Source of the DNA: Gordius sp. MW1
Lineage: Eukaryota; Nematomorpha; Gordioida; Gordea; Gordiidae
Assembly: GCA_964036665.1 (NCBI GenBank)
Contig: OZ038527.1
Location: forward strand, 21,547,901 to 21,611,900
Reading direction: 5' to 3'
DNA length: 64,000 bases
The position numbers were made by a program, and so were the translations under genes. Numbering within the stretch: position 1 is the stretch's first letter; each line of letters begins with the position of its first letter. The notes beneath the pieces were generated by a model. The model searched no databases, was not told the DNA's origin, and saw nothing but the letters and a program-made list of their open reading frames with translations. Below, piece by piece: positions 33,450 through 45,059 of this stretch.

Positions 33450-34809
33450 TCCTTTAATCATGTGTTATCAAAAAGTCGTGCCTCAGCCAAATTTTTCCGA
33501 CAATCTTCTACCTGTTGCCCAGGGATCCCAGTTTAAACCTTGATTCTCTGTAGACTAGATCATCGCGCCGATTTCTACATCGTATCTCGTTTTTCGACCT
33601 CTTATTAACATTTACATCGACGATATGCGTTTTTGATGGGAAAGGGATATTGAGAGTCTTCCTATAATAACGGATAATTGATAGATAATATTGTTCTTAT
33701 AACATATAATATACTATACTAGCTTGCCAATTCGGTAACTCGACTTTGTATTATATCTACCGATCGCCTCGTGTAATATTGGCATTGTTATTTACTCTTT
33801 GAGCAAATATAAATTAAAGCCGTGTGAGTTACTTACTACAAAATAAGAACATTTTTATATCATATTTGAATCAACAATTTGGGGCAAAAAACTTAATATC
33901 AAGGTGTTTTTAAGGGAACATCTACATTTGAAATTAACATATGCTGATATCTGCTTAAATTTAATATTTTTTCCTTCGCTTTAAACTTTTTAAACAGATG
34001 TGTTTAGTGTAAAGAGGTTTTTATTTAATCCCCATATATAAGAATTATAATCAGATTACCTAAATTTTATTTAAAATTCTTTACTCACATTAATTTATTA
34101 GTTAAAAGATAAATTGCATAGCAATTAATAAATATTAACAAAATGTATTTTTTTTAAGGTTCACTATGACCCAAGACATATTTAAAAGTATTATAAAAAA
34201 ATATGTTAACAGATGTAAAGATTTAAATTTTTTAATATTTAACAAGTCCTAGGAAAATTTTTATACAAAATTGTTTGCATTTTAAAATAGTTTAAAGATA
34301 TAAGGAATTATTGGAGGCATGAATCATAAGGACCTCGTAAGTAAAATTTTGTTGTTTTTAAACATTTGCCATAAATTTTACAAATGATATTAGACTATTT
34401 ATTTTTAATCTTAATATCCTCGTAATCGAAATATTGTTTTTTGCCACACAATTATCTTTTCACGCTTCTTACCAGAAATCAGAGGACCCTTTTTGTCATA
34501 AAATATTTTGCATTCATAAGTAAAAGAAATAAATATAATTTTCAAATAATTTAATCGGTTTAATTTTAGGTCCTTCCGAGCTCATTTTAAAATTATCGAG
34601 CTCACCCCGAGTTAGGCTTTTTTGATCTTTTTAGTTCTAAGCTTAATATTATTAATGGATTTTTCTTAAGCTGTTCAACAAAATAGATAGCAACAATTAA
34701 TATTAAAGCTTCTACATATTAAATGCTTTGTTAAGTTTTAATCAACTTTCTCAACCGTTTTAAAAGATGTGAAATCGTTATTTGTGAGTGAACGGGAGAA
34801 ATGGTATGA
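33450..34809. other. Intergenic region between srGAP and the LRR gene
   Basis: It holds the srGAP 3' untranslated region of unknown length, with no clear AATAAA near the stop. A copy of the palindrome AATTGCATAGCAATT lies at about 34112-34126. The promoter of the next gene should be here, but no distinct element was seen. Confidence 0.45.
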
Positions 34810-37446
34810 ATGCCGAAAATCCATAAGAGCACCAAGATTCATGTTTTTAAATTAGTGATGTTTTTTCTTTCCACCAGTTTGGCTATGGCGATTTGCGAAA
34901 AAAATAATCGCAAAATATATTGCGATTACGAAAATAACGTAGTTTTAGAATCCTTATTAGCAACGATAAACGCGTCGGGTGAAGTTGAGAAAGTAGTTTT
35001 GCAAAATATATTTGAATACAAAAATCAACCCTACCTTTTTTCCAAGTTTTGCAGCACCCTAACAACATTCGAACTTTACGAATGCAAGGAAACCTATCCC
35101 CTCTCCCTAAAATCTCTCGTATGTCCCGATCAAAGCTCAAACATTCGTGAAGTCACTATCAAAAACCATAAATTCAAAACGCTCCGAGAAAAAGAAATAG
35201 CCTCTATTAAAGGCTTGCTCAAGTTCAAGATGACATCCGGCTTGCTTGTTTCCATCGATAAATACGTCTTTTCGGGATCTAACTTGGTAGTTGTTGATTT
35301 GGGTGAAAATTATATAGAAAACGTCGCACCCTTCGCTTTTTCCAACATGAACAATTTGAGGAGCTTATCACTCAGGTTTAATTACATCGACACCTTGGAT
35401 GTAACCACTTTTTATTCCACCACAGGCCTCAGCATCCTCGATTTGAGTTACAATAGGCTAACTACCCTGCCTCGCAATTTGTTTAGATCTTTTAAGAGCC
35501 TTCGCGTGTTAGATCTTAAACACAATGTATTGAAAACCTTCAGTACGGACGTTTTCCCTCGTAGGGCTGCTAAAACATTGGAAACTCTTGACATCAGCGA
35601 AAATTCCTTGACTAGCTTGTCCTTGTATTGGCTGGATGCCATAAAATCCATCAACCTTATCTCAAATAAACTTCACACTGTGGATATGCATTATGAACTC
35701 AAGAGTGACATGGCCTTTTACATCAGCAACAACGATCTATCGTGCGATTGTTTTGGTATGGAATTTGTGCTATGGTTTAAAAAGCTGATCGATAAGACTA
35801 ACATAGATTCGTCCCCCTTCAGATTAGGAAATTTTATTGAGGCTAACAAAACGATTTGCAAATACCCGGAAGCCTTAGCTAATCAATTGCTGACTAATCA
35901 GCAACCTGATAGTACATGTTCCGCTACTATAACAGGGGATTGTCAATTTATGTACGGTAACAAGATACGGTGTTGGGACGTTTTTTTCAGCCAAGTTTCC
36001 CACTTCATAACCATGAATGTCTTGATCTTTCAAACTTACAAAATTTTGGAGCTCGATAATGTGATTCTGGTCAGTTTAGATGAGAATTTAGGAGTGTTCA
36101 TATGTACATTCAGGGAAATTACACTAAAACGCACTCAACTCAAGTCTATTAAAGATGGTGCCATGGATTGTGCTGTAAATTTAATTTACTTAGACTTGAC
36201 TAAGAACAGTTTGCCGGAATTGACTAAGCGCACCTTGCTTAAAAATATACGCCTCGAAAAATTGTTGGCAGGCTACAACAGGATTGAAAGGATCGAACCC
36301 GGAACTTTTGATAGTAGCCTTAATTTAACCGTTTTGGATCTTTCATACAATCGTCTTACTGCTCTTGATAATAATTTGTTTCAGTCCCTAATCAATCTTA
36401 ATATATTATACTTGAATAACAATTTTTTGCTCAATGTGGATACCGTTTGGATCCCTACACAGCTGATACTACTCAGACTAAATTATAATAATTTATTAAT
36501 TATCCCAAAAATTTTAATTACAAACTCTAACATAAGGGTAGATTTACAAGAAAATCCTTATCTCTGCAAAGATGAATTTATACATTCCTTACAAGCCAAT
36601 ATCCAAGCTAGATTAAGCAACGATACTTTAACGGACCCTGAGTCTGGATTAGGACAAGAAAGCGATATGCATACGGGTTGGCCTATGTTTTATGACGACT
36701 GTGAACTTAAATGTGACTATCTCCTTCCAAACTCCAAACAGGCTGCGGCGATAAATATACATAAATTCCGGAGCGAATCGGAAGAGTGCCAGAGAATTGA
36801 CTTGGAAATAAAGCAAGGTTTAACAACGTTGATCCCTTATGAAGCTCTATTAACGACAGTTATGGACACTAAAAATACCCCCGATTCTAACTTTATGACT
36901 AAAGATTCAAGTAAAAAGGCGTGGATCGTGCCTTATGAAGATTTAAGCTCAAAGGCGCCAAAGAGTCGAGACCAAAACGTAACGAATAAAATCATTTTGT
37001 TTACTCTGCTAGCGCTTCTATTGATAATTTTAGTCATACTTTCCGTATTTCTTTACCACCAATACAAGGGTAGTTTTAGTAGAGCTCACACATACGTATG
37101 GAAATATTTCGAATACCAACCCCAGTATCAATACGAACATTTTTACAATTTTGATGCCGATGTATTTAAACCGGGCCCCATCCCTACATCAATTTCGGAT
37201 ATAGCTAAGGAGACATTCGTTCCTCAGCCAAATGTGGAACGAACATCGACAGTTAACAAGGACTTAGATGTGAGGAAATCGCAATTTTCTTCTGAAAAAC
37301 TTATTTCACCCAATCCATCATCTCTTCAAAATAACACTAAAATTAATGTGCCAAGCGATCAAGCGTTAAACCTAGCAAGCAATAAAGGTGAGTACGAAGA
37401 AGGTTATGTCACAAACTCTGAATACAGCACAGCAAAAAGCAATTGA
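34810..37446 (+). CDS. Single-pass leucine-rich-repeat membrane protein, intronless
   Basis: An open frame of 878 residues without introns. Hydrophobic residues about 12-27 (FKLVMFFLSTSLAMA) form a signal peptide. Residues about 130-300 and 410-600 hold two blocks of leucine-rich repeats (LSILDLSYNRLTTLP, LTVLDLSYNRLTALD). The first ends in a Cys-rich cap with CDC at about 311-313. A membrane segment follows at about 728-750 (IILFTLLALLLIILVILSVF), then a tail of about 125 residues with several tyrosines (YEHFYNF, EEGYVTNSEYS). No TIR, kinase or Ig domain is seen, so it is not a Toll receptor. A cell-surface recognition or adhesion role is inferred from the architecture. An upstream ATG at 34801 is followed at once by a stop, which supports this start. 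It could not be assigned to a named family. Confidence 0.9.
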   Translation: MPKIHKSTKIHVFKLVMFFLSTSLAMAICEKNNRKIYCDYENNVVLESLLATINASGEVEKVVLQNIFEYKNQPYLFSKFCSTLTTFELYECKETYPLSLKSLVCPDQSSNIREVTIKNHKFKTLREKEIASIKGLLKFKMTSGLLVSIDKYVFSGSNLVVVDLGENYIENVAPFAFSNMNNLRSLSLRFNYIDTLDVTTFYSTTGLSILDLSYNRLTTLPRNLFRSFKSLRVLDLKHNVLKTFSTDVFPRRAAKTLETLDISENSLTSLSLYWLDAIKSINLISNKLHTVDMHYELKSDMAFYISNNDLSCDCFGMEFVLWFKKLIDKTNIDSSPFRLGNFIEANKTICKYPEALANQLLTNQQPDSTCSATITGDCQFMYGNKIRCWDVFFSQVSHFITMNVLIFQTYKILELDNVILVSLDENLGVFICTFREITLKRTQLKSIKDGAMDCAVNLIYLDLTKNSLPELTKRTLLKNIRLEKLLAGYNRIERIEPGTFDSSLNLTVLDLSYNRLTALDNNLFQSLINLNILYLNNNFLLNVDTVWIPTQLILLRLNYNNLLIIPKILITNSNIRVDLQENPYLCKDEFIHSLQANIQARLSNDTLTDPESGLGQESDMHTGWPMFYDDCELKCDYLLPNSKQAAAINIHKFRSESEECQRIDLEIKQGLTTLIPYEALLTTVMDTKNTPDSNFMTKDSSKKAWIVPYEDLSSKAPKSRDQNVTNKIILFTLLALLLIILVILSVFLYHQYKGSFSRAHTYVWKYFEYQPQYQYEHFYNFDADVFKPGPIPTSISDIAKETFVPQPNVERTSTVNKDLDVRKSQFSSEKLISPNPSSLQNNTKINVPSDQALNLASNKGEYEEGYVTNSEYSTAKSN

Positions 37447-38070
37447 ATATTTTAGAGTAATATTTGACAATCCGCTTTAGGATTAGGTGGATTACTAACA
37501 AATTATTCATGTCCATAGCAACATTTATGTTTTAATCTTCTAATGAATGCCAAATATGTTTCAAATCAAAATATAATCTCATAAGTAGTTCTCATGCTAA
37601 CTTGAAATGGTGTAGACGAAATGATATTATATGAATTGACACTACTTTGTTTAGAGCTTAAAATATTATTTTATTATATATTAGTAAGTCGATTTGTGAT
37701 CCGATTTAAATTTTTTGCGATTTTTATTAGCAAAGTATTTCACCATTTGAAATACCACATATAATTGTTAAGGTGTATAGCACAGTGTATTTTTTAACAT
37801 GCTCTATGCGATCATGATCGAAACATTTGTCAATACAAGTATCAAAGCAGAAAGGATCCTCAGTGAGAATATATTTAAAAGCCGGTCTTTTTGGGTATTT
37901 TTAAACCAAGATCGCTCCAAGCAAAGATTTGGGTCTCGCATCCGAACAATTAAAGTGTTAAAGATTTAAAATTAAGCTAGAGGCAATCTCATAATCTATG
38001 AATCTATGGCTTGATGATAAAACGTAAATCCAAACAAAAGTGATAAATTGTAATTCGCATAAATATTAAG
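37447..38070. other. Intergenic region after the LRR gene
   Basis: AT-rich, presumably containing the 3' untranslated region. No canonical polyadenylation signal was singled out, and no other feature is seen. Confidence 0.45.
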
Positions 38071-38076
38071 TAACTT

Positions 38077-38223
38077 CCATGTGGCCATATTAAAGAGGGG
38101 GGGGGGGATAATTGCTTTAGGGAGGGGCCAAATAATTTTTCCCCAGTTTTAAGCCATTAAATAAAATTCTGGATATAGTGGGGAGCAGCCGATCCTCCTT
38201 GCCTTTCCCTAGCTACGTTCATA
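38077..38223. mobile_element. Degenerate MITE of the GGGCGTAGCC family
   Basis: The right end CCTAGCTACGTTCAT, the long G-run and the TGCTTTAGGGAGGGGC interior match the family. The left end is eroded (CCATGTGGCCA). Confidence 0.5.
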
Positions 38224-38239
38224 CAGAGAAAATCCTATT

Positions 38240-38415
38240 CATGGGCGTAGCCAGGTTGGATTAGGGGTGGGGCAAAACGTATAAAAGTTCATTTAGAGGG
38301 GGGCAAAACATAAATTTTTTTAATTTTTTAAGGTTTTATTGAAAAAAAATTATTTTTCGTTATTTAGGGGGGGGGGCAGCCGCCCCACCTGCCCCCCCCC
38401 CTGGCTATGTACATG
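38240..38415. mobile_element. MITE of the GGGCGTAGCC family
   Basis: Begins CATGGGCGTAGCCAGG and ends CCTGGCTATGTACATG, with a G-run and a C-run near the right end. Confidence 0.65.
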
Positions 38416-38564
38416 ACCCAATTTGTTTAAGCCCCAAAATTATTCACCTTGATAGACAAAATAAAGCAATATAGCTTGCATAAATAATACCCCTCAAGAT
38501 TTTATTTAATTAGTTTGTCAGTAAAATACAAACATAGACATTTATGTCGAATGATTTATTATTG

Positions 38565-38646
38565 GCGGTCGTGGCCGAGTGGTTAAGGCGACTGACTAGA
38601 AATCAATTGGGATTTTCCCGCATAGGTTCGAATCCTATCGACCGCG
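38565..38646 (+). tRNA. tRNA-Ser (anticodon AGA)
   Basis: An 82-nt class II tRNA. The acceptor stem GCGGTCG pairs with CGACCGC, followed by discriminator G. The A box is TGGCCGAGTGG, the anticodon loop CTAGAAA, the variable arm GGGATTTTCCC, and the T arm ATAGG-TTCGAAT-CCTAT holds the B box. There is no intron and CCA is not encoded. A T6 run at 38650-38655 is a good RNA polymerase III terminator. The anticodon stem ACTGA / TCAAT has one C-A mismatch. Its mature 3' end matches the primer binding site of the LTR element in this window. Confidence 0.95.
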
Positions 38647-38659
38647 AAATTTTTTCGAT

Positions 38660-39140
38660 ATAATTAATAAAATTAGTCTTTCGTTCAGATATATGAGATA
38701 CTCTAAATGGCATCCCTCGGTTTGGACTACTTATCTTTGTGGTTGTATGACCTATGTTCATAGATTTGTTCGTTTTACTTTGATATAATGGTCTATAATG
38801 ATGTTTAATTATTTAAATTATAGAAATAAAGACAAGATTAATTTGTAGCCAGCCGAGCTTAATTAATTAGCTCTCTACATTTTTCATCTTTATTTTAAAT
38901 GCAATTGGGCAGCAATTAATCTATAAATCAAAATTATAAATGTGTAAATATGTTTTGTGATATTAGCAGAAAAGTTAATGTTGCTCTATGATTATTGATT
39001 AATATGCAATAATATGGCTTAATTTATTTGTGAAGAATATTGTGCTGTCGATAGTTTTAATGTCGGACAAAAACGTTAAATTTGCGAATTCCTTAATGAA
39101 ATCCCACGTTATTATTTTCAATTTAAACCATTTGTAAAAC
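38660..39140. other. Spacer between the tRNA gene and the LINE relic
   Basis: AT-rich. Nothing recognised. Confidence 0.4.
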
Positions 39141-41800
39141 GTGTTATAGTAATTTATAAAAATAATGCAAAATAGCCCAGATGGAATTCCTATAACAGCA
39201 TTCAATATTTTGCTTAGTTTGATTTGGGCTGCTTTGAGAATCGGGCTTTTTAGGGACCATGTTTAGCAGCCTTAGAGGAAAACAGGTAGTATAGGTTTTG
39301 AACAGACGGAGGCGGGTTGGCTGGGCCAGTTCGTGAAATTTCCAGATCGAATAGCAAGAATACAATTTCTTTAGCGCCCTAGATACTTTGTTAGAAGCCT
39401 CTTGGTGCGAATATGTGTCTGAAGAAAGGGTTATTCCTACGTAGTCTACCGACTCTTAGAAGGGGAAATGTGTTGTTTAGAATAATAGTGGGAAGTTGGA
39501 AGGGTAAGTTAATTGTATATTAAACTTGTTTGGGTTAATCAATAGACCGGCTTTCTTGGTTTCCAAGACTAATCTATTGATAAAGTTATGTGTTTTAAAG
39601 ATTGAATCCGATATAATGCATAGATCGTCGGCAAATAGAAGGGAAGATACCTTGAGGCCGTTAATGTAGATACCGCCGCAAGAGAGAGTCGATCTATTTA
39701 TTATAAGATCCATCGCCGTGATAAATAGCAGAGGTGATAGTGGAACCCTGTATAACTCCGGAATTAACTGGATTGGATTAGAGCGGTGGTGTAGATGTTT
39801 AATGACCATTTTAATGTCCTTGTAGAGAATGAAGATAAGTCTGATAATCTTTTTGAAATTCCTAATAGGCATATAGATTCCCATATGTAAAGATGTGATA
39901 GGGAGCCGAATCAACAAATGTTATGACCAAAGGTAATTTAGTTTTGGGGGTATTGTCAATAATATTTCTGAGGGTAAGGATGGGTTCGATTGTGGTTTTA
40001 AATTTACGAAAGCCGGCTTGGTTAGTTTGTAAATTGTCGTCAATGAATGGATATATCCTCCTATATATTATTTTTATAAAAACCTTGGAAATGTTATTTA
40101 TGATTGTGATCCCTCTTTAATTGTCGGGAAGGGATGGATCCGCTTTTTTATAGTTTTTGCTAAGAAGACCAGTTGACTAAGCATGAGGAATGATCTCTTG
40201 ATGCCAGAATTTTGTGACAAGTTAATGTAAGAGTTCCCTTGACAGGGTGTCAGCCTTAAGGGCTTCAGCTGTGATTTTGTAGACATCGGGAGCTTTATGG
40301 AGTTTGAGGGAGTTTAGAACGTATTTTATTTCGTTCACGGAGGGCGCTTCCACACTGATACAAGGGGTGGTCGGTGTTTATAATTGTTAATGAAGTCAAG
40401 GAATATGTCGGATAAGGGGATTGGAGAAGGGCGTTTTAGAATGGAACGAAATGGTTCTCCCAAGTCTGGGTTTGGACCAAAGCTTCGTAAAAGCTATGTT
40501 TGCTTTGTATTGTGTTGTACTTATGTTTATTGGCAAATTTTGCGGTGATGTTCCTGAGAATTTTGTAAATGGTGTGTGTATTGTTTGTGCGAGTAGCTGA
40601 TTCTGCTTCCTTTAATTTGCTTGATAAGTAGCTAGTCTCGTCTTTTTTTATTGCAGCTTTGATCTTTTTGTGAGTAGTTGAACTCCTAATTTTTTATTTC
40701 TAAGGGCTTGTTTTAATATCGGATTCAGATTCAAATTGCACGAATTTATCTTTGTCTAAATATCCGATTCAATTTCATCGGTCTTAATATTTTGTTTTTT
40801 ATAGTTAAATACGTTTTTTTGCTTATTTCAACTTTTGAGATTAAATCCAAACATTGTTGATACCTAAAAATTCAACAGCATGCAACATTTAATCTTACGA
40901 AAAATTTTGCATCTTACAAAATCGCTGTTATGTTATTCGTCTAAAATGTAAATCTGCTGTGAATTGGAAGTTAAGACACGCCTATGTTATAACCCGTATG
41001 ATGACGATTTACAAATCCGATATTAAGATAAGCCCGAATTGTCTTATCCTTAAAAACGTTATAACGAGACTCGAGTAAATTGATGGTTTTGGTGGAGAAT
41101 CAAGACATAATATAAACATGGAGGTGGTTATCCGGGGATGGGGTGAAAAACTTTGTTAATATATTATAATAGTCATTGACTTAGAGGAGGTCAAGATTGC
41201 CAAGTGATTTCGAGTCTGTTTGTAGTCTGGGCGCAAGCTGAGAACTGTCTCTGATAATATTTGTTTCAGTTGAGTATTTTTAAAGTTTTTTAGTCGAATG
41301 GAGAGGGACGGTATTAATAAAGAGTTTTGCTGAGATGACAAAATGATCTTTTTTTATGATAGGCTGAATGGTATGGAAGTTCTTTATCATTTTGTGATGT
41401 CTTAGTTGGCTTATTATATGATCAATTTGGTGCCACGGTGTTTTACTTTTTTTTTGGTATACTATTAGATTATCTACAGGGAGGTAGGAGAAGGTTGAGG
41501 TTATCTTTAATTTGTGTTTGAGGCAGACTTTTTTAAGCAGTTTACCTTTCCGGTTAATCGGGCCTATGAAATTTTGTCCTATACATCTGAAAATATCTCT
41601 CAATGAACGTTGGATGGAGACATTGAAGTCTTCGAAAAGGCTAAAATGTTTAGCTTGAATTTTACCTGGGATGTTTTGCAGAAGGGATTCTATCGATTGA
41701 AAAATTTTGGATGAGAGGGGGGGGGTCGTATATGTTAAAGATTGATATAAAGCGATTTTTTTATTTGTAAGTGAATTTAAAAGTCTGTAGTTCACGTAGT
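39140..41800 (-). pseudogene. Degenerate LINE retrotransposon
   Basis: Read on the minus strand, the 5' part (41280-41795) is an endonuclease/exonuclease/phosphatase-type domain with DFNVSIQRS, WHQIDHIISQLRHH and KKDHFVISAKL. These match the GDFN, QIDHI and SDH motifs of LINE endonucleases. The 3' part (39477-39917) has reverse transcriptase motifs including GLKVSSLLFADDLCIISDS with the FADD box, and a later segment (39144-39365) continues the C-terminal domain. Stops and frameshifts separate the pieces, and neither the 5' end nor a poly(A) tail is clear. The order endonuclease then reverse transcriptase fits an RTE- or Jockey-like LINE. Confidence 0.8.
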
Positions 41801-42710
41801 CAACACTAAAACCTTAAGGTCACGTTTAATGAATATTCCAACCCCTGTAACTGCTTCTTGACCACAATCGGAGGCTTAAAAAAGATATTCATTAACGGGA
41901 AGAACGTTGCATTGTGGGTAGTCGACCTATAGATGAAACTTTAATCTACATGAATATATTCCTATTTTTCTAAATATCAAATATGTCGTGGCAATATAGC
42001 CTCAAAAAGGCTTAAAATCGTTTATCTAAAAAACTGGTAATTGTGGAAAAAAACTAAATAAGATTATTTTTCAGCGCATTCTTTATCAGAATTATGGGTT
42101 TGATTGCAGGATGTTTTTTTGCAGGCCTGTGTAATTATTTTGTTATATTATATTCGAAATTAATTAATATATTTTAACTTTAAAATTAACTATTGAATAA
42201 ATGAGTCTTTTTGCGATTTTTTTAATATTTTGGATTGAATGAATATTAATCAATATTAATTAAGCAATCCTATTCCTAATATCATAGACTAATAGACTGC
42301 TCATTATACATGCATTCATATCTTAAAAGCGATACCCGTTTTACTGCCATATGCAAATACTTTCAATCGAATACATCCACGTCACATTCGTTGTTTGAAG
42401 AAAATAATGAATATTATATTTCATACTAAAAAAACTCGGGCCTTCGGCCCTCGTGGGAAGGGGGAGAAGGGAAGGGAAGAGGGGAAGGGAAGGGGGGACG
42501 ACTCATCTGTACTTCGTATAAATGTATCATATTTGCTATGCAATTTATGGGCGAGAAAGGTGGGAAGGGGCGAGAATGCCTATAGGGGGGTATTAAATGC
42601 CTAATGATTAATTAATTATTTATACAAATTTTCCATTATAGGCAAAATGTAATAAAGGCAAAATGTAATATAGGCAAGGGTTAGGGTTAGATTTAGTGTT
42701 TGCATCTAGT
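41800..42710. other. AT-rich stretch with one end of a hAT-type MITE
   Basis: At 42284-42303 lies CATAGACTAATAGACTGCTC, the same 20-bp terminus as the MITE at 55256-55537. No matching right end was found nearby, so it is a truncated copy. A G-rich GGGAAGGG-type patch lies at 42455-42500. No gene is seen. Confidence 0.5.
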
Positions 42711-42854
42711 TGCGTATTACATTAGTTTTTATGGCCTTTAGTGATTATGGGTCTAACAAACATTATATTATAAAACAACACAATGTTAAGAATTTGCAGA
42801 ATTGTTGGGAGAAATTTTTTGTTGGATTTGAACAATTTTTAATTAAAAAAATCA

Positions 42855-44280
42855 AAAATTTGGCCAATGGTCACTTTTTCTCTATTGGTCAGTACCAACA
42901 GATACTCTATAAGTCAATGATAGCCAAAAAAAAACGGAAAAAAAAATTTTGATGCTCACTTTGGCCAATGGTCATTTTTTTCCATTGGTCAGCAGCCAGC
43001 ACACGGTAAAAGTGGATATAAATTCATAAGAGTAAAAAAAAACGAAAAAAAAAATTCCAAATCACATTTTGGCCAATGGTCATTTTTTTCCATTGGTCAG
43101 CAGCCAGGACACGGTAAAAGTAGATATAAATTCATAATAGTCAAAAAAAACGAAAAAAAAGTTTTCGAATCACATTTTGGCCAATGGTCATTTTATTCCA
43201 TTGGTCAGCAGCCAGCGGACGGCCGAAAAGTCATAATAGCAATGGTAGGAACAGGAACAATCATAATAGTCAAAAAAAAACGAAAAAAATAATTTCGATT
43301 CACATTTTGGCCAATGGTCATTTTTTCCATCGGTCAGGAGCCAGCGGACGACCAAAAAGTCATAATAGCAATGGTAGTAACAGGAACAATCATATTAGTC
43401 AAAAAAAAAAACGAAAAAATAAACTCGGATTCACATTTTGGCCAATGGTCATTTTTTTCATTGGTCAGCAGCCAACGGACGGCCAAAAAGTCTTATTATC
43501 AATGATAGTAACAAGAACAATCATAAGAGTCAAAAAAACTCCGGAATTCTAACCCAAAAACTAGTTAAATTGCATAGCAATTAGAAGTAAACAACTTTTA
43601 TTTATGTTTATTATATAACATTGGTCAGCAGCCAGCGGACGGCCAAAAAGTCATAATAGCAATGGTAGAAGCAGGAACAATCATAATAGTCAAAAAAAAC
43701 GAAAAAAATAATTTCGATTCACATTTTGGCCAATGGTCATTTTTTCCATCGGTCAGGAGCCAGCGGACGACCAAAAAGTCATAATAGCAATGGTAGTAAC
43801 AGGAACAATCATAATAGTCAAAAAAAAAAAACGAAAAAATAAACTCGGATTCACATTTTGGCCAATGGTCATTTTTTTCATTGGTCAGCAGCCAACGGAC
43901 GGCCAAAAAGTCTTATTATCAATGATAGTAACAAGAACAATCATAAGAGTCAAAAAAAACTCCGGAATTCTAACCCAAAAACTAGTTAAATTGCATAGCA
44001 ATTAGAAGTAAACAACTTTTATTTATGTTTATTATATAACATTGGTCAGCAGCCAGCGGACGGCCAAAAAGTCATAATAGCAATGGTAGAAACAGGAACA
44101 ATCATAATAGTCAAAAAAAACGAAAAAAATAATTTCGATTCACATTTTGGCCAATGGTCATTTTTTTCATTGGTCAGCAGCCAGCGGACGGCCAAAAATT
44201 CTTATTATCAATGATAGTAACAAGAACAATCATAAGAGTCAAAAAAACTCCGGGATTCTAACCCCAAAACTAGTTAAATT
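42855..44280. repeat. Second array of hairpin-forming repeat units, with higher-order repeats
   Basis: About eleven units with GGCCAATGGTCAT ... CCATTGGTCAGCAGCC occur here, as at 984-1670. They are interleaved with AATAGTCAAAAAAAACG spacers. From about 43563 a larger unit of about 422 bp (two hairpin units plus a palindrome plus GAAGTAAACAAC) is repeated in tandem, at 43563 and 43985. The conserved short open frames reflect the repeat and are not taken as genes. Confidence 0.85.
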
Positions 44281-44510
44281 GCATAGCAATTAAAAAGTAA
44301 ACAACTTTTTTTTGTTTATTATATAACTAGTTAAATTGCATAGCATTAAAAGTAAACAACTTTTATCTATGTTTATTATATAACAAAAACTAGTTAATTT
44401 GCATAGCAATTAAAAGTAAACAACTTTTATTTATGTTTATTATATAACTAGTTAAATTGCATAGCAATTAAAAGTAAACAACTTTTATTTATGTTTATTA
44501 TATAATAGAT
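44270..44510. repeat. Tandem ~63-bp units containing the AATTGCATAGCAATT palindrome
   Basis: Four to five consecutive copies of a unit, ACTAGTTAAATTGCATAGCA followed by AGTAAACAACTTTTATTTA and TATATAAC. One copy has lost two bases of the palindrome (GCATAGCATTAAAA). The array directly continues the hairpin array on its left. Confidence 0.8.
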
Positions 44511-44541
44511 AATTTAACAAATCTTATATATAACACACCGA

Positions 44542-44696
44542 GGGAGATAGAGATGAGGGGTGGGGCACCTCTTTCTCATGCATTAATTTAAAAAAGCGAT
44601 AACCTAATATACCCAATGCAAATAGATAGGAGGGTAACGGACGGACAGACGGATGGACGGACAACAAAAAACGAGCCCATAAATTGCATAGCAATT
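44542..44696. repeat. Terminal block of the array, second copy
   Basis: GAGGGAGATAGAGATGAGGGG, CTTTCTCATGCATTAATTTA, a GGAC/GGAT tetranucleotide tract and the palindrome AATTGCATAGCAATT occur in the same order as at 1760-1945. This shows that the two arrays share one element structure including its end. Confidence 0.75.
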
Positions 44697-45059
44697 AATT
44701 AAATAAAACATTTTGCTTACTCAAAAATTTAGAACAATTCACATTTTATAAAATAATTGATTATATTAATGCACATTTTAATAGTCTTTATTTAATAACA
44801 TATAATCACGAATTTAATTACATATAATAACCAATATATTTTTCTTTGAATGAATAATTAAGTAATAATAATAAACAATAATAATAAAAACAGCATTTTA
44901 AAATAAATATTATTTACACAATACATAAAAATTAAAAATGTATAAAAACAGAAGAAAGTATGCTTTATAATTTAGCGCCATCTATATTTTGTACTATATT
45001 TATTTTATTGAGGTGTTCAAATTTTTAACGAGAACTAATTATTATCTAAGTATTTAATG

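Noticed and set aside
34810-37446. Toll-like receptor
   Set aside because: The cytoplasmic tail lacks the TIR domain motifs and is only about 125 residues.
34912-37446. Robo or Slit gene next to srGAP, making a pathway cluster
   Set aside because: The LRR protein lacks the Ig/fibronectin domains of Robo and the EGF/LamG domains of Slit; adjacency alone is not evidence.
39923-40286. Short frames within the LINE relic on either strand
   Set aside because: They are shadows or broken pieces of the relic and show no independent motif.
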